A stretch of DNA of 64,000 nucleotides from Pseudomonas sp. 8O (GTDB lineage: Bacteria; Pseudomonadota; Gammaproteobacteria; Pseudomonadales; Pseudomonadaceae): the NCBI RefSeq assembly GCF_902506495.1, contig NZ_LR733267.1, forward strand, positions 186,001-250,000, in the 5' to 3' direction. This document shows, piece by piece, positions 45,737 through 53,815 of this stretch (within the stretch, counting starts at the first letter, position 1; each line of letters opens with the position of its first letter). Made by a program: the position numbers and the translations under genes. Under the pieces are notes generated by a model, which made no database searches, had not been told where the DNA came from, and saw nothing but the letters and a program-made list of their open reading frames with translations.

Positions 45737-47314
45737 CTAAGTTGGACATCCGGCCAAGACCCAAGTACACACCCATTTATCCGTATGAGTTAAGGATGGA
45801 TTTTGCTTAATAAATTTTAAATATTTTTCAGCTTCATCCTTTGACAATATATTGAGCGCATGGATGTAGGCTCTCCTATCCCACGATGCTGAAGTCAAAA
45901 CTTTCTGCTTCGCCTCTTTTGCCCATGCAATGTTTCCTTCCAGTAAGGCAGCTGCGGCCGCGCTGGTAGGTGTGCCTTGATAGACATAACGTCGAATGTT
46001 TTGATCGGATAGAAACTGTGCATCACGGGTGAAAAGCCACTCCATCCAAACCCTCATGCTTCGATTGCTTATTCTGTTGGTTTGGCACAGGGTTGATAGT
46101 AGCGGCAAAATCTCTTTAATTTCTGCTGCTGGCAAGGAAGCCAAGTACAGGCAAACGTCATTGATCACGGGCTTGTAAAACTCTATGTCCTCTAGTATAG
46201 GTTTCGCTATCTCAGATACTTGTCCATGCTTAGCCCTTCTAATGATGGCTCTCAAGACAGCGAGATCTACATAGCCAAAATTCCGAACCCTTAAAAGGGC
46301 ATCCAACAATGATGCTCCTAGATCTTCGCTATCATCGTCTTCGTCGTCGTTTCCCTCGCAATACTGCCCGTATTCGTCATATTCCTGGTGGTCTTCGTAC
46401 TCATTATCCTGTTCTGATTCATATGTGCCATATTGGTTTCCAGCCTCAATTTCATTCAGGATATCAAGCTTATCCATTTGATACTGATTTTGAAGCTCTT
46501 CTTGTAAAAACTGAGCGGACGATCTAATGGAGGTTTTCTCTGAAACCAGACCCAGCCTGTGTTGGTCGTGGAGATAAACCACAAGATTTTCAAGAATCTC
46601 TGAAAGCTGCTCCTCCGAATCCGAAAATATACGTATATCGTCTACATAACGAACATGTTCGACGTGGTGATTGGATATGAATTGGTCAACATCAAGAAGA
46701 ATTGCTTCGGCCAAAATTATTGAGGCTGCAGGCCCTACCGGTATGCCTTGAGATGCTTTGTTATTTAGTCGAGACAAGAAACTCTCGATCTCCCTGCCAG
46801 CGCCAGCAGGCGCTCCGACCGAGTCAATTACGTTGCCTACTCGATGGAGATATATTTGATTATAGAAATCACTAATATCTGTAGAAAGCACATATTCATA
46901 AACCCCTCCCAGCCTCTCACAGCTTTCTCTATACGCAGGAAAGCCAGACCCCTTCGAGAAATAACTATTTTCATCAACTTCAATTCGGTAGGAGCATGCA
47001 ATGGATGGTAGCATCCGCGAACTTTCTATTTTTTCGGCCACCAGATAAGTCAGGGCTGTATATATTAGTGAGTCTAAGGGTTCAAGCTGATGAACAATTC
47101 GGTAGCCTCCACGTGCCTTAGCCCAGGGAAGAACTCTCGGATTGCTAGTGTGCGCTCCAGCCAATGATGCAGCGAGAAGATAGCTTTTAACCTCGGCCCA
47201 AGAATTCCATAATGCATAAAACTCAAAAGGCTTCGGATAAAAATCAGTATCGTAAAAAGCTGTTATATGATTGCGGGCAAATTCTAGAGATGCATCGGTC
47301 AAAACCACAGCCAT
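45737..47314 (-). CDS. orphan reverse transcriptase with acidic linker and helical C-terminus (candidate defence RT)
   Basis: The 525-residue protein has RT landmarks in order: YRIVHQLEPLDSLIYTAL (71-88, motif 1 region), catalytic STDISDFYNQIYLH (144-157, Asp146), SQGIPVGPAAS (188-198), and HVRYVDDIRIFSD (220-232, Asp225/226). A very acidic Glu/Asp/Tyr/Gln-rich stretch (about 299-332) links to a helical C-terminal region of about 190 residues. There is no maturase, endonuclease or retron-type VTG signature. This organisation resembles the unknown-group/Abi reverse transcriptases, many of which are anti-phage (family knowledge); the exact class is not assigned. Base composition is visibly more AT-rich than its flanks, indicating transfer. 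Confidence 0.85.
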   Translation of the reverse strand: MAVVLTDASLEFARNHITAFYDTDFYPKPFEFYALWNSWAEVKSYLLAASLAGAHTSNPRVLPWAKARGGYRIVHQLEPLDSLIYTALTYLVAEKIESSRMLPSIACSYRIEVDENSYFSKGSGFPAYRESCERLGGVYEYVLSTDISDFYNQIYLHRVGNVIDSVGAPAGAGREIESFLSRLNNKASQGIPVGPAASIILAEAILLDVDQFISNHHVEHVRYVDDIRIFSDSEEQLSEILENLVVYLHDQHRLGLVSEKTSIRSSAQFLQEELQNQYQMDKLDILNEIEAGNQYGTYESEQDNEYEDHQEYDEYGQYCEGNDDEDDDSEDLGASLLDALLRVRNFGYVDLAVLRAIIRRAKHGQVSEIAKPILEDIEFYKPVINDVCLYLASLPAAEIKEILPLLSTLCQTNRISNRSMRVWMEWLFTRDAQFLSDQNIRRYVYQGTPTSAAAAALLEGNIAWAKEAKQKVLTSASWDRRAYIHALNILSKDEAEKYLKFIKQNPSLTHTDKWVCTWVLAGCPT

Positions 47315-47680
47315 ACTCCTAAATTTTTACTAGTTTCCATTCCGCCCCATCCGTTACGGCTGTGAACTGGCTGCACACACAGCTCGAAGAGCTTAGCACC
47401 AGCCGATGAGTAACAGTCCACGACGTGGCGGAGATCAATTGGCCGGTTATGGCTCTTCCGCGAAAGCACTTAGAGGTAGCCACTACCCCGCCACAGGTAT
47501 TTATGGCTCAGATGTTGCCGGTCACAACGGGCTGCTGCCGGCCAATAGCTCCTCTCACCAACAGCTGCTATCGGTCGGGTTATCCCCTCGACCGGCGAGC
47601 ATTTCTGCCCCATACATAAGCTCTTGAAAAGGCACGCGTAAGCCACTGACACGGATTACAATCGGGTGGTGGCTATTCCT
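47315..47680 (-). other. 366-base non-coding gap upstream of the reverse transcriptase
   Basis: No credible gene is seen on either strand. It contains several short inverted repeats, for example around 47528-47600 (CCGGCCAATAG and CGGTCGGG/CCCTCGACCGG blocks). Several defence RT systems have a structured RNA just upstream of the RT, so this is where such an RNA would be. Confidence 0.5.
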
Positions 47681-48766
47681 TCAGTCGGCGACAGCATTCG
47701 ATCGCTGGAGAGTGTGTGTCGGATGGCGTCCTACCTGAAGCTTGTAAAGATGAAATAGGCCCTCCGGCATCGGCAGACCATCTTCGTAGTCTCGCCAGCG
47801 ATCTTCGGTAACGAACACCAGCGCTGCTGCTTGGGCTTGGGTATGCTCCATTGCCTCACGCAGAGCAATAATCTCCTCAATCTTCGGTTCACGATGACTA
47901 CGGCGGGGCCAAAGCCGTGGAAGGCTGCTGTTCTTATCGACAAGCCGAAGTCGAACGTCATCCCAGTCCAGCAATAGGGCGACATCCGCGCTGGTATCCC
48001 CGACGCGTCGAGCGCCAAGACCGATGGCTGACGTTGCACCAGCTTCCTTGTATTCGCGGATTGCCAGCTCAATTGCTGACCTAGCTCGCGCTACCTGGTC
48101 TTTGGACAAGTTGCGTAGAGCCATATGTACCTCGCCTACCGCTTGCACACTTCGTCGCGCACGCCGCCGAATATCGATCTTTTCCGGTTGCTCATCTAGA
48201 ACTCGGAGCTTGAAGTCCTTATCTGCCCTAAGAGTCACTTTGTTTGCATAAAAACTGACTGTCTCGACCCAGCCGTTGGCATCTCTCGTCCCATCATCGT
48301 TCGCTATAAAACCGTGAACAGCAGTAGCCTTATGCTGAACGTGGTTCCTTAAACTGCACATAAATCGATAGTCCGAGCTTCGGGCAAATGCCTCATTTAG
48401 CTCCGACTTAGCCACCTCGCTGAAGCTAGGAACCAGCCCCAAGCATTTGAAGTCCTGCACTACCTGGTCGGCATAGGCTCGCATAGCCGTAAGCATATTC
48501 ACGACATGGCGATTTGCTTCCTCTAGGATTTCTGCTGAATCCACATACCGATGTTGAGGCTCCACTTTGGTACGCAGGCAAATTTCGGTGAAAGCCAGTT
48601 CCATGGCCAGAAAATTACCAATCAATAATTCGTAGCGTTGCTCGAAAGCCAGTGCCTCGGACAACACGTTTCGTGCATATGCAAGCTCCTTGTAGCGCTC
48701 CTCGGAGATGCTCAGCTGCAAGCGTGGGCCAATAATGAATTGTTCAAGAATGTACTCAGCAGACAC
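47681..48766 (-). CDS. hypothetical protein with HEPN-like RNxxxH motif
   Basis: The 361-residue protein is helical in its first 150 residues and carries R140-N-H-V-Q-H145 at the end of that domain, the R(N/H/D)xxxH pattern of HEPN ribonucleases. The C-terminal half (about 165-361) is mixed, with no family recognised. It is in the same direction as the reverse transcriptase and 366 bases upstream of it. HEPN proteins are frequent toxins in anti-phage systems, so an RT-associated effector is possible but inferred. Codon use is intermediate between the RT and the core genes. Confidence 0.7.
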   Translation of the reverse strand: MSAEYILEQFIIGPRLQLSISEERYKELAYARNVLSEALAFEQRYELLIGNFLAMELAFTEICLRTKVEPQHRYVDSAEILEEANRHVVNMLTAMRAYADQVVQDFKCLGLVPSFSEVAKSELNEAFARSSDYRFMCSLRNHVQHKATAVHGFIANDDGTRDANGWVETVSFYANKVTLRADKDFKLRVLDEQPEKIDIRRRARRSVQAVGEVHMALRNLSKDQVARARSAIELAIREYKEAGATSAIGLGARRVGDTSADVALLLDWDDVRLRLVDKNSSLPRLWPRRSHREPKIEEIIALREAMEHTQAQAAALVFVTEDRWRDYEDGLPMPEGLFHLYKLQVGRHPTHTLQRSNAVAD

Positions 48767-48950
48767 TTTCCAACACCCTCTATTCGATCTTCCGTGAGCA
48801 TAGCTTCACCGCCAAACCGGTGGCTAGGCTCTACTCGCAGCGGCTAGCTGAATCACCGTCCGCTCTTGGCCGATAGCAGCCACTCCACACCTTGCCCTCT
48901 CCCCTCACCCCGCGCTACAGTCCGCCCGTCACGGTCAATCCCGTGACCGG

Positions 48951-48980
48951 GTGTAGGAACCCGATTTTTCACGAAGGGCG
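48951..48980 (+). promoter_or_regulatory. upstream target copies for the C4-type antisense RNA
   Basis: GTAGGAA (48953-48959) and CACGAAGG (48970-48977) are complementary to the two loops of the RNA at 49042-49121. A hairpin GTCACGG/CCCGTGAC lies just upstream at about 48928-48947. The same pair of words occurs again downstream of the RNA. Confidence 0.65.
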
Positions 48981-48984
48981 CGGT

Positions 48985-49015
48985 AGCGCCATAGCCGAGA
49001 GCAGGCGCTTTTTTT
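48985..49015 (+). terminator. rho-independent terminator upstream of the C4-type RNA
   Basis: AGCGCC (48985-48990) pairs with GGCGCT (49004-49009) and is followed by TTTTTT. In P4-type immunity, pairing of antisense RNA with its target promotes early termination, which fits this position. Confidence 0.7.
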
Positions 49016-49041
49016 GTGCCTGTTGTTTTCTCGTGCATTTA

Positions 49042-49121
49042 TGGCGGGCCGTGTGAGGCAGGCCTCGGCCTGGCCGGCGTCCTTCGTGGCCGGTATTCCT
49101 ACCCTTGCACGGTCCGCCACC
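49042..49121 (+). ncRNA. C4/P4-CI-type antisense immunity RNA
   Basis: The 80-base element is closed by GGCGGGCCGTG (49043-49053) pairing with CACGGTCCGCC (49109-49119; one G-T wobble). Its interior exposes TCCTTCGTG (49080-49088) and TTCCTAC (49096-49102). Both words have complementary partners upstream (48953-48977) and downstream (49129-49135 and 49161-49169). That is the seqA-seqB-seqC layout of the phage P4 CI and P1 C4 antisense RNAs, which silence early genes of the element. The strand is inferred from the downstream small genes. Confidence 0.8.
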
Positions 49122-49128
49122 CACGCCC

Positions 49129-49169
49129 GTAGGAAGGCTTGGTTGGCGGCTCCTTAATCGCACGAAGGA
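49129..49169 (+). promoter_or_regulatory. downstream target copies for the C4-type antisense RNA
   Basis: GTAGGAA (49129-49135) and CACGAAGGA (49161-49169) are complementary to the loops of the RNA at 49042-49121. The second lies 11 bases before a small ORF start, so pairing could also block translation. Confidence 0.65.
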
Positions 49170-49180
49170 GCATAAGGAAA

Positions 49181-49273
49181 ATGCACTATCCCCCTTTTAC
49201 CCAAGGGCTCCGCCCTGGGCTGCTGGCTGTCGTGTCGACTTCCGTTCTGGAGGTGCTGCATGACCACGTCTGA
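49181..49273 (+). CDS. short leader ORF after the C4-type RNA
   Basis: The 30-codon frame starts at an ATG preceded by AAGGAGCATAAGGAAA and ends inside the next gene (14-base overlap). It resembles the small leader/ash-type reading frames that follow C4/CI RNAs and whose translation is controlled by them. Whether it makes a stable peptide is unknown. Confidence 0.4.
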   Translation: MHYPPFTQGLRPGLLAVVSTSVLEVLHDHV

Positions 49274-49502
49274 ATCCGTCGTTATTCACTTCCCTTCGCC
49301 ACGCAATCCGCTACACAGCTTCGTCGCGAACGAATACCCCTTGCAGGCGGCCGCCGAATATCGCGCGGCCTTGCTGGCGATGCTGTTGCGGGGCTTGCCG
49401 GAAGCGGAGCTGGCGAATGCCACCAGCGCGCTGCTGAGCGAGTTGATCGTGCTCTACCGCCGGGCCATTGCCCATGCAGCCTGGAGGGCCGAGCATGAAT
49501 GA
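49260..49502 (+). CDS. small hypothetical protein, satellite early-region type
   Basis: The 80-residue, alanine- and leucine-rich helical protein has no signal peptide. TCTGGAGG precedes the ATG. It lies in the position occupied by kil/eta-type early genes in P4-like satellites, downstream of the antisense RNA, but I recognise no family. Its end overlaps the next gene by 8 bases. Confidence 0.65.
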   Translation: MTTSESVVIHFPSPRNPLHSFVANEYPLQAAAEYRAALLAMLLRGLPEAELANATSALLSELIVLYRRAIAHAAWRAEHE

Positions 49503-49797
49503 GCTGCAACGACACTTCACCCACCTGCCCGGCCATGACGGGCAACCGCCTGCCGAATTCGGCTGGAACGCCGATTGCCAGACGAGCTTCGACCACGGCG
49601 TGCAGACCGCGCAGGCCTGGCTGGACGACGCCAACAGCGGCTGGCTGTGGGCCAATCTGTTGCTGGAGCGCCAGCTCTATCCACCAGGTGCGCAGCGCCA
49701 TGCCTTCGAGACGGGCTTTCTCAGCCGCATCCACCAGCGCCTGTGCTCGCCGCTGGGCGGCGGGCATCAGGCACTGCGCACGGAGTTGCGGCTGTAA
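49495..49797 (+). CDS. small hypothetical protein, coupled to preceding gene
   Basis: From the ATG at 49495 the product has 100 residues, hydrophilic and Trp/His-rich (FGWNADCQTSFDHGVQTAQAWLDD, SGWLWANLLLERQLYPP). No family is recognised. The overlap with the 80-residue gene indicates translational coupling. No primase/helicase (alpha) gene follows, so the satellite-like region ends here. Confidence 0.65.
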   Translation: MNELQRHFTHLPGHDGQPPAEFGWNADCQTSFDHGVQTAQAWLDDANSGWLWANLLLERQLYPPGAQRHAFETGFLSRIHQRLCSPLGGGHQALRTELRL

Positions 49798-49822
49798 CGA
49801 CACAGGCGAGGGCATATTGATC

Positions 49823-49938
49823 GTTCCCACGCTCTGCGTGGGAATGCAGCCCTCGACGCTCCAGCGTCCACGGGCAGTTGCGTGCTGTGCTGTGACGCAG
49901 AGAGTCACAGGCTTGCTCCCACGCCGGAGCGTGGGAGC
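49823..49938. repeat. inverted CCCACGC-type intergenic repeat
   Basis: GTTCCCACGC-TCT-GCGTGGGAAT opens the element and GCTCCCACGC-CGGA-GCGTGGGAGC closes it. GACGCTCCAGCGTC and GTGACGCAGAGAGTCAC lie between. This is a common Pseudomonas-type intergenic repeat and marks the edge of the satellite-like region. Confidence 0.75.
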
Positions 49939-50028
49939 CATCAACAAACATTCGGTACGCCCTGCCCTTCGCAGAAAAAGGAGACAGATTTATTTAATCC
50001 GCCCCCCTTTTCATTACCGCTCCAATCC

Positions 50029-51195
50029 TTACGCCACCGCAGCAGTTGCCACCTTGGAACGCCAGGCAAACCCAAGCACCATCAGCAGCCCCAAGCCCGC
50101 CATCGCAGCACCGGCCAGGGAGATCGCCGGGTAGCCCAACCCCGCGTTGATCACCGCGCCGCCCAGCGCCGCACCAATCGCATTGCCCAGGTTGAAAGCG
50201 CCGATATTCACTGCCGAGGCCAGGTTGGGCGCTTCCTTGGCGGCTTCCATCACACGCATCTGCAGCGGCGGCACGATGGCGAAGCTGGCGATGCCCCAGA
50301 TCAGGATGGCCACGGCAGCCGGCAGCGGCCAGCGCATCAGCACGGTGAAGGCCAGCAAGACCAGGATCAGCGCGCTCAGCGAGACGATCAGGGTGCGGTC
50401 GACGGAGCGATCCGCCGCCTTGCCGCCCCATACGTTGCCCAGCGTCAGGCCGATGCCGTACAGCACCAGCATCGCGGTGATGAAGGCGGTTGACGCCTGG
50501 GTCTCGCTGCTGAGGATCGGCGCGATATAGGTGAACACGGTGAACATCGCGCTGGAGCCGATCACGGTCAGGGCCAGGGCTGCCAGCACCGGGCCACGGC
50601 CGAGCACGCGGATTTCCGCCAGCACGCCGTCGCTTTTCGGCAACGCCACGTTGGGCAGCGCAAACCACAGCGCGAGCATGGCCACTACACCCAGGCCAGT
50701 GATGCCCCAGAACGCCGTGCGCCAACCGAGCACCTCACCGAACCAGGCCGCCAGCGGCACGCCGCCGATGGTCGCCAGGGTCAGGCCCATGAACATGGCG
50801 GCCACCGCCCCTGCGCGTTTGTCTGGCGCGACCACGCTGGCGGCGACGATGGAGCCGACGCCGAAGAAGGCGCCGTGGTTCAGCGAAGTCACCACGCGGG
50901 CGATCAGCAGGCTGGTGTAATCGGTCGCCAGGGCGGACATCAGGTTGCCCAGGGTGAAGATGGCCATCAGCCCGATCAGCAGGTAGCGCCGGGGAATCTT
51001 GCCGGTGGTCAGGGTCATCAGTGGCGCGCCAAGCAGTACGCCCAGCGCGTAGGCGCTGACCAGCAGGCCGGCAGCCGGAATGGAGACACCGAGATCGCTG
51101 GCGATACCCGGCAACATGCCCATGGGGGCGAACTCGGTAACGCCGATGCCGAAGGCACCGATGGCGAGTGCAACTAGGGGTGGATTGATACGCAT
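50029..51195 (-). CDS. MFS transporter, AraJ/DHA1 efflux type
   Basis: The 388-residue protein has twelve membrane helices with the DHA1 features GIGVTEFAPMGMLPGIASDLGVS and SAYALGVLLGAPLMTLTTGKIPRR. It is related in type to the exporter at 16292. AGGAG precedes the ATG at 51195. It is divergent from the LysR gene at 51291, the probable regulator. The drug or metabolite is unknown. Confidence 0.86.
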   Translation of the reverse strand: MRINPPLVALAIGAFGIGVTEFAPMGMLPGIASDLGVSIPAAGLLVSAYALGVLLGAPLMTLTTGKIPRRYLLIGLMAIFTLGNLMSALATDYTSLLIARVVTSLNHGAFFGVGSIVAASVVAPDKRAGAVAAMFMGLTLATIGGVPLAAWFGEVLGWRTAFWGITGLGVVAMLALWFALPNVALPKSDGVLAEIRVLGRGPVLAALALTVIGSSAMFTVFTYIAPILSSETQASTAFITAMLVLYGIGLTLGNVWGGKAADRSVDRTLIVSLSALILVLLAFTVLMRWPLPAAVAILIWGIASFAIVPPLQMRVMEAAKEAPNLASAVNIGAFNLGNAIGAALGGAVINAGLGYPAISLAGAAMAGLGLLMVLGFAWRSKVATAAVA

Positions 51196-51290
51196 GGAAA
51201 GGCTCCTCATCTATGCCGCGAATGCTAGGATCCAAACCTTGACGGCGGTAGATGGCATTTCTGGCAAAGACCTTTGCTTAAGGAGCACAA

Positions 51291-52184
51291 ATGGACTTCA
51301 ACGGCAGGTCAGGTGAGATGGCGGTGTTCGCCACCGTGGCGGAGGAAGGCAGCCTGTCCGCTGCGGCGAGAGCGTTAGGACTGACACCCTCGGCCGTCAG
51401 CCGGATCATCGCGCGCACCGAGCAGCGCCTTGGCACCCGCCTGCTGCTGCGCACTACCCGCGCGATCACCTTCACTGCCGAGGGCGAAGCGTATCTGCGC
51501 GGCGCCCGGCGCATCCTCGCCGACATGGCGGAAGTCGAGGAAGCCATCACCGACCAGGGCGTGCCACGGGGTCGCTTGCGTGTGAGTGCAGCGCTCGGCC
51601 ACGGCCGGCTGGCCATCGTGCCGCTGGTGGCCGCCTTCAGTGCGCGCTACCCGAACATCACCGTCGACCTCAGCCTGGGCGACGAGGTGGTCGACATCCT
51701 CGGCGGCCAGGCTGACGTAGCCGTGCGCTTCGGCCATCTGCCGGACAGCCCGCTGACCGCCCGCAAGGTCGGCGAAACCGGCCAGGTGGTGGTGGCCTCC
51801 CCCGACTACCTGCAACGCCACGGCACGCCGCAGCAGCCGGAAGACCTGCTGCAACACAACTGCCTGCGCTTCAACTTCCGCCGCGCCGAACCCAACTGGC
51901 CTTTTACCCGCGACGGCCAGGGGTTCTCCCTGAAGGTTTGCGGCAACATCGAATGCAGCAGCGGAGAGGCGCTGGCGCAGTTCGCCCGGGTCGGCGCCGG
52001 CATCGCACGCATCGGCGAGTTCAGCGTGACCGAGGACCTGCTGCGCGGTGATCTGGTGCCGCTGCTGCAAACCTTCAATCCCGGTGATCGGGAGCCGATT
52101 CATGCGGTGTTCGTGGGCGGCTCGGCGATGCCGGCGCGGGTGCGGGTGTTCGTGGATTTCCTGCTGGAACATCATCGGATGTGA
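51291..52184 (+). CDS. LysR-family transcriptional regulator
   Basis: The 297-residue protein has a winged helix at about 6-63 (MAVFATVAEEGSLSAAARALGLTPSAVSRIIARTEQRLGTRLLLRTTR) and an effector domain from about 90. It is of the CrgA/AaeR-like short-loop branch. It faces the MFS gene across a 95-base gap, an arrangement in which LysR proteins normally control the exporter. Confidence 0.9.
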   Translation: MDFNGRSGEMAVFATVAEEGSLSAAARALGLTPSAVSRIIARTEQRLGTRLLLRTTRAITFTAEGEAYLRGARRILADMAEVEEAITDQGVPRGRLRVSAALGHGRLAIVPLVAAFSARYPNITVDLSLGDEVVDILGGQADVAVRFGHLPDSPLTARKVGETGQVVVASPDYLQRHGTPQQPEDLLQHNCLRFNFRRAEPNWPFTRDGQGFSLKVCGNIECSSGEALAQFARVGAGIARIGEFSVTEDLLRGDLVPLLQTFNPGDREPIHAVFVGGSAMPARVRVFVDFLLEHHRM

Positions 52185-52263
52185 GCCGAGCATGTGGCTG
52201 GCACTGGACGGTTGCACTCTGCCCCGCCCTCACGGAAGACCGCTGCCCAGGGAAAAAACCGCG

Positions 52264-53019
52264 CTACATCTGCATTTCCGCCAGGGCTCTGCGCAATGGT
52301 GCGTCTGATATCTGTATCGGCCCATGGAAGGGAATATCCATGTCCAGAACCAGGTATACGGAGGCGGCAATCAGCAGTGCAGACAAGGTGAACATGCCAA
52401 TTACCATTGGGTTGTTCGGCGCGCGATAGCCAAAGCTGGCGTAGATCAACGTCAACCACGCGACGAGCATGCCGATGAGTGGCATCGGTATCGTCCCTTC
52501 GGACTGCTCCACGATTCGCCAGCGCTGTTCTATCAGTGAGTGGTACTGCTGACGAAGGTCGCTGAGCATGGTTTCTTGATAGCGAGTTTCGGGGCTGATG
52601 GCAGCCAGGACCGCACCGATATCATCCAGATATTGAGTGGCGGGACTCACTCGATGCTGCAGCGCTTCGTCGCCGCGATAGGGATTGGCAATGGCGTGCT
52701 CCACGTAGGCGGCCAACTGCTCGCGCGTGTCCTGCGCCTTGTCACCGTAGGTCTTCAGTGTTCGATCGAAGATGATCAGGCTGGTCGCATAGGTGTGCAT
52801 GTTGGTGTCGATCGCTTCGAAGGTGTTCTTGGCCGAATTGATCATCAGGCCGAACACCAGTGAGGTCATGACCACAAAGATATTGGCGACCAGGCGCACC
52901 ACCGTGTTGGTTTCTTCATCTCGGTGACGAGCCGAGAGTTTGGGGTACCCATGCATCATGAACAGGGATGCCGACAGGAGACATACGAAGACACCCGCTG
53001 CGATCCAGACCGATTCCAT
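52264..53019 (-). CDS. DUF4239 (bestrophin-like domain) membrane protein
   Basis: The 251-residue protein has membrane helices at about 4-22, 47-62, 183-199 and 207-227, with a long helical loop between (about 65-180, including VEHAIANPYRGDEAL). NIFVVMTSLVFGLMINSAK fits DUF4239, annotated as bestrophin-like. Ion-channel function is not established. It is monocistronic, with no related neighbour. Confidence 0.75.
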   Translation of the reverse strand: MESVWIAAGVFVCLLSASLFMMHGYPKLSARHRDEETNTVVRLVANIFVVMTSLVFGLMINSAKNTFEAIDTNMHTYATSLIIFDRTLKTYGDKAQDTREQLAAYVEHAIANPYRGDEALQHRVSPATQYLDDIGAVLAAISPETRYQETMLSDLRQQYHSLIEQRWRIVEQSEGTIPMPLIGMLVAWLTLIYASFGYRAPNNPMVIGMFTLSALLIAASVYLVLDMDIPFHGPIQISDAPLRRALAEMQM

Positions 53020-53226
53020 ATGTGCGCCTTTTCGCTATACCGCCAGGAGATCGTGGCTCAAAACGTTGAGGCGTCAACTCCAGGGCTTCAACCCTCGCGG
53101 CGGCTGAGTACATCTTGAGCGCTCCCACGCGCTACGTGGCAATGCCATCCGGCGTCCACCCGCTGGGCAGCACTCAGGGCGTCATGGCCTCGCACTCACG
53201 AGGGCGGGAGCCATAGAACACGTCGA

Positions 53227-53730
53227 TCACTCGGCGCCCTGCTGCGCCAGCCCCGCCAACAACTTGCCATTCAATTCATGCAACGTGCGCTGCTCGGCAG
53301 CGGTCAATCCCGAGAGCACGCGCTGCAGGTTAGCCACGTGGGCCGCCAGGATGCCGTCGATCAGCTCGAAGCCGGCCGGGGTCAGCGCCACCAGTACGCC
53401 ACGACGGTCGCTGGGATGCTTGCGTCGCTCGATGAGCCCGGCCTTTTCCAGACGGTCGATGCGGCTGGTCATGCCGCCCGAGGAAATCATCGCGCTCTCG
53501 TACAACGCCGTGGGCATCAGCGCATAGGGCTCGCCCGAGCGGCGCAAGGTCGCGAGCAGGTCGAACTCACCGGCCTGGAGGCCGTGCGCGGTGAAGAACG
53601 GCAGCAGGTGATCGCGCGTGATCACCTGGCTGAGCTCACCCAGGCGGCCGATCACCGCCATGGAAAAGCCATCCAGATCCGGCCGCTGTCGAAGCCACTG
53701 TTCGGCAGCCAATTGTGCACGGTCTTGCAT
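53227..53730 (-). CDS. MarR-family transcriptional regulator
   Basis: The 167-residue protein has the MarR winged helix (about 50-130: GEFDLLATLRRSG, ALYESAMISSGGMTSRIDRLEKAGLIERRKHPSDRRGVLVALT). It is divergent from an EamA/MFS export operon, with a perfect TATCTTG-N4-CAAGATA dyad between them that lies 14 bases upstream of its own ATG. It should repress both directions until a phenolic or other ligand binds. Confidence 0.9.
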   Translation of the reverse strand: MQDRAQLAAEQWLRQRPDLDGFSMAVIGRLGELSQVITRDHLLPFFTAHGLQAGEFDLLATLRRSGEPYALMPTALYESAMISSGGMTSRIDRLEKAGLIERRKHPSDRRGVLVALTPAGFELIDGILAAHVANLQRVLSGLTAAEQRTLHELNGKLLAGLAQQGAE

Positions 53731-53743
53731 ATCGCCCTCGATT

Positions 53744-53761
53744 TATCTTGCTATCAAGATA
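53744..53761. promoter_or_regulatory. MarR operator candidate TATCTTG-N4-CAAGATA
   Basis: A perfect 7-bp inverted repeat with CTAT spacer sits in the MarR/EamA divergent promoter. Its length and AT-rich dyad are of the usual MarR-site type. Confidence 0.7.
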
Positions 53762-53815
53762 CTTTTCAAAAAGAATGTTTGCATCGTAACGCATTCACCC
53801 TCAGGAGGCAGCTGC

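Noticed and set aside
45737-47680. Retron or group II intron
   Set aside because: The RT lacks maturase, endonuclease and the retron VTG-type signature, and no msr/msd-like or domain V/VI structure was seen.
48767-50028. Complete P4-like satellite prophage with tRNA attachment site
   Set aside because: No integrase, primase/helicase, tRNA gene or direct-repeat att sites are visible; only the immunity region and small early-type ORFs remain.
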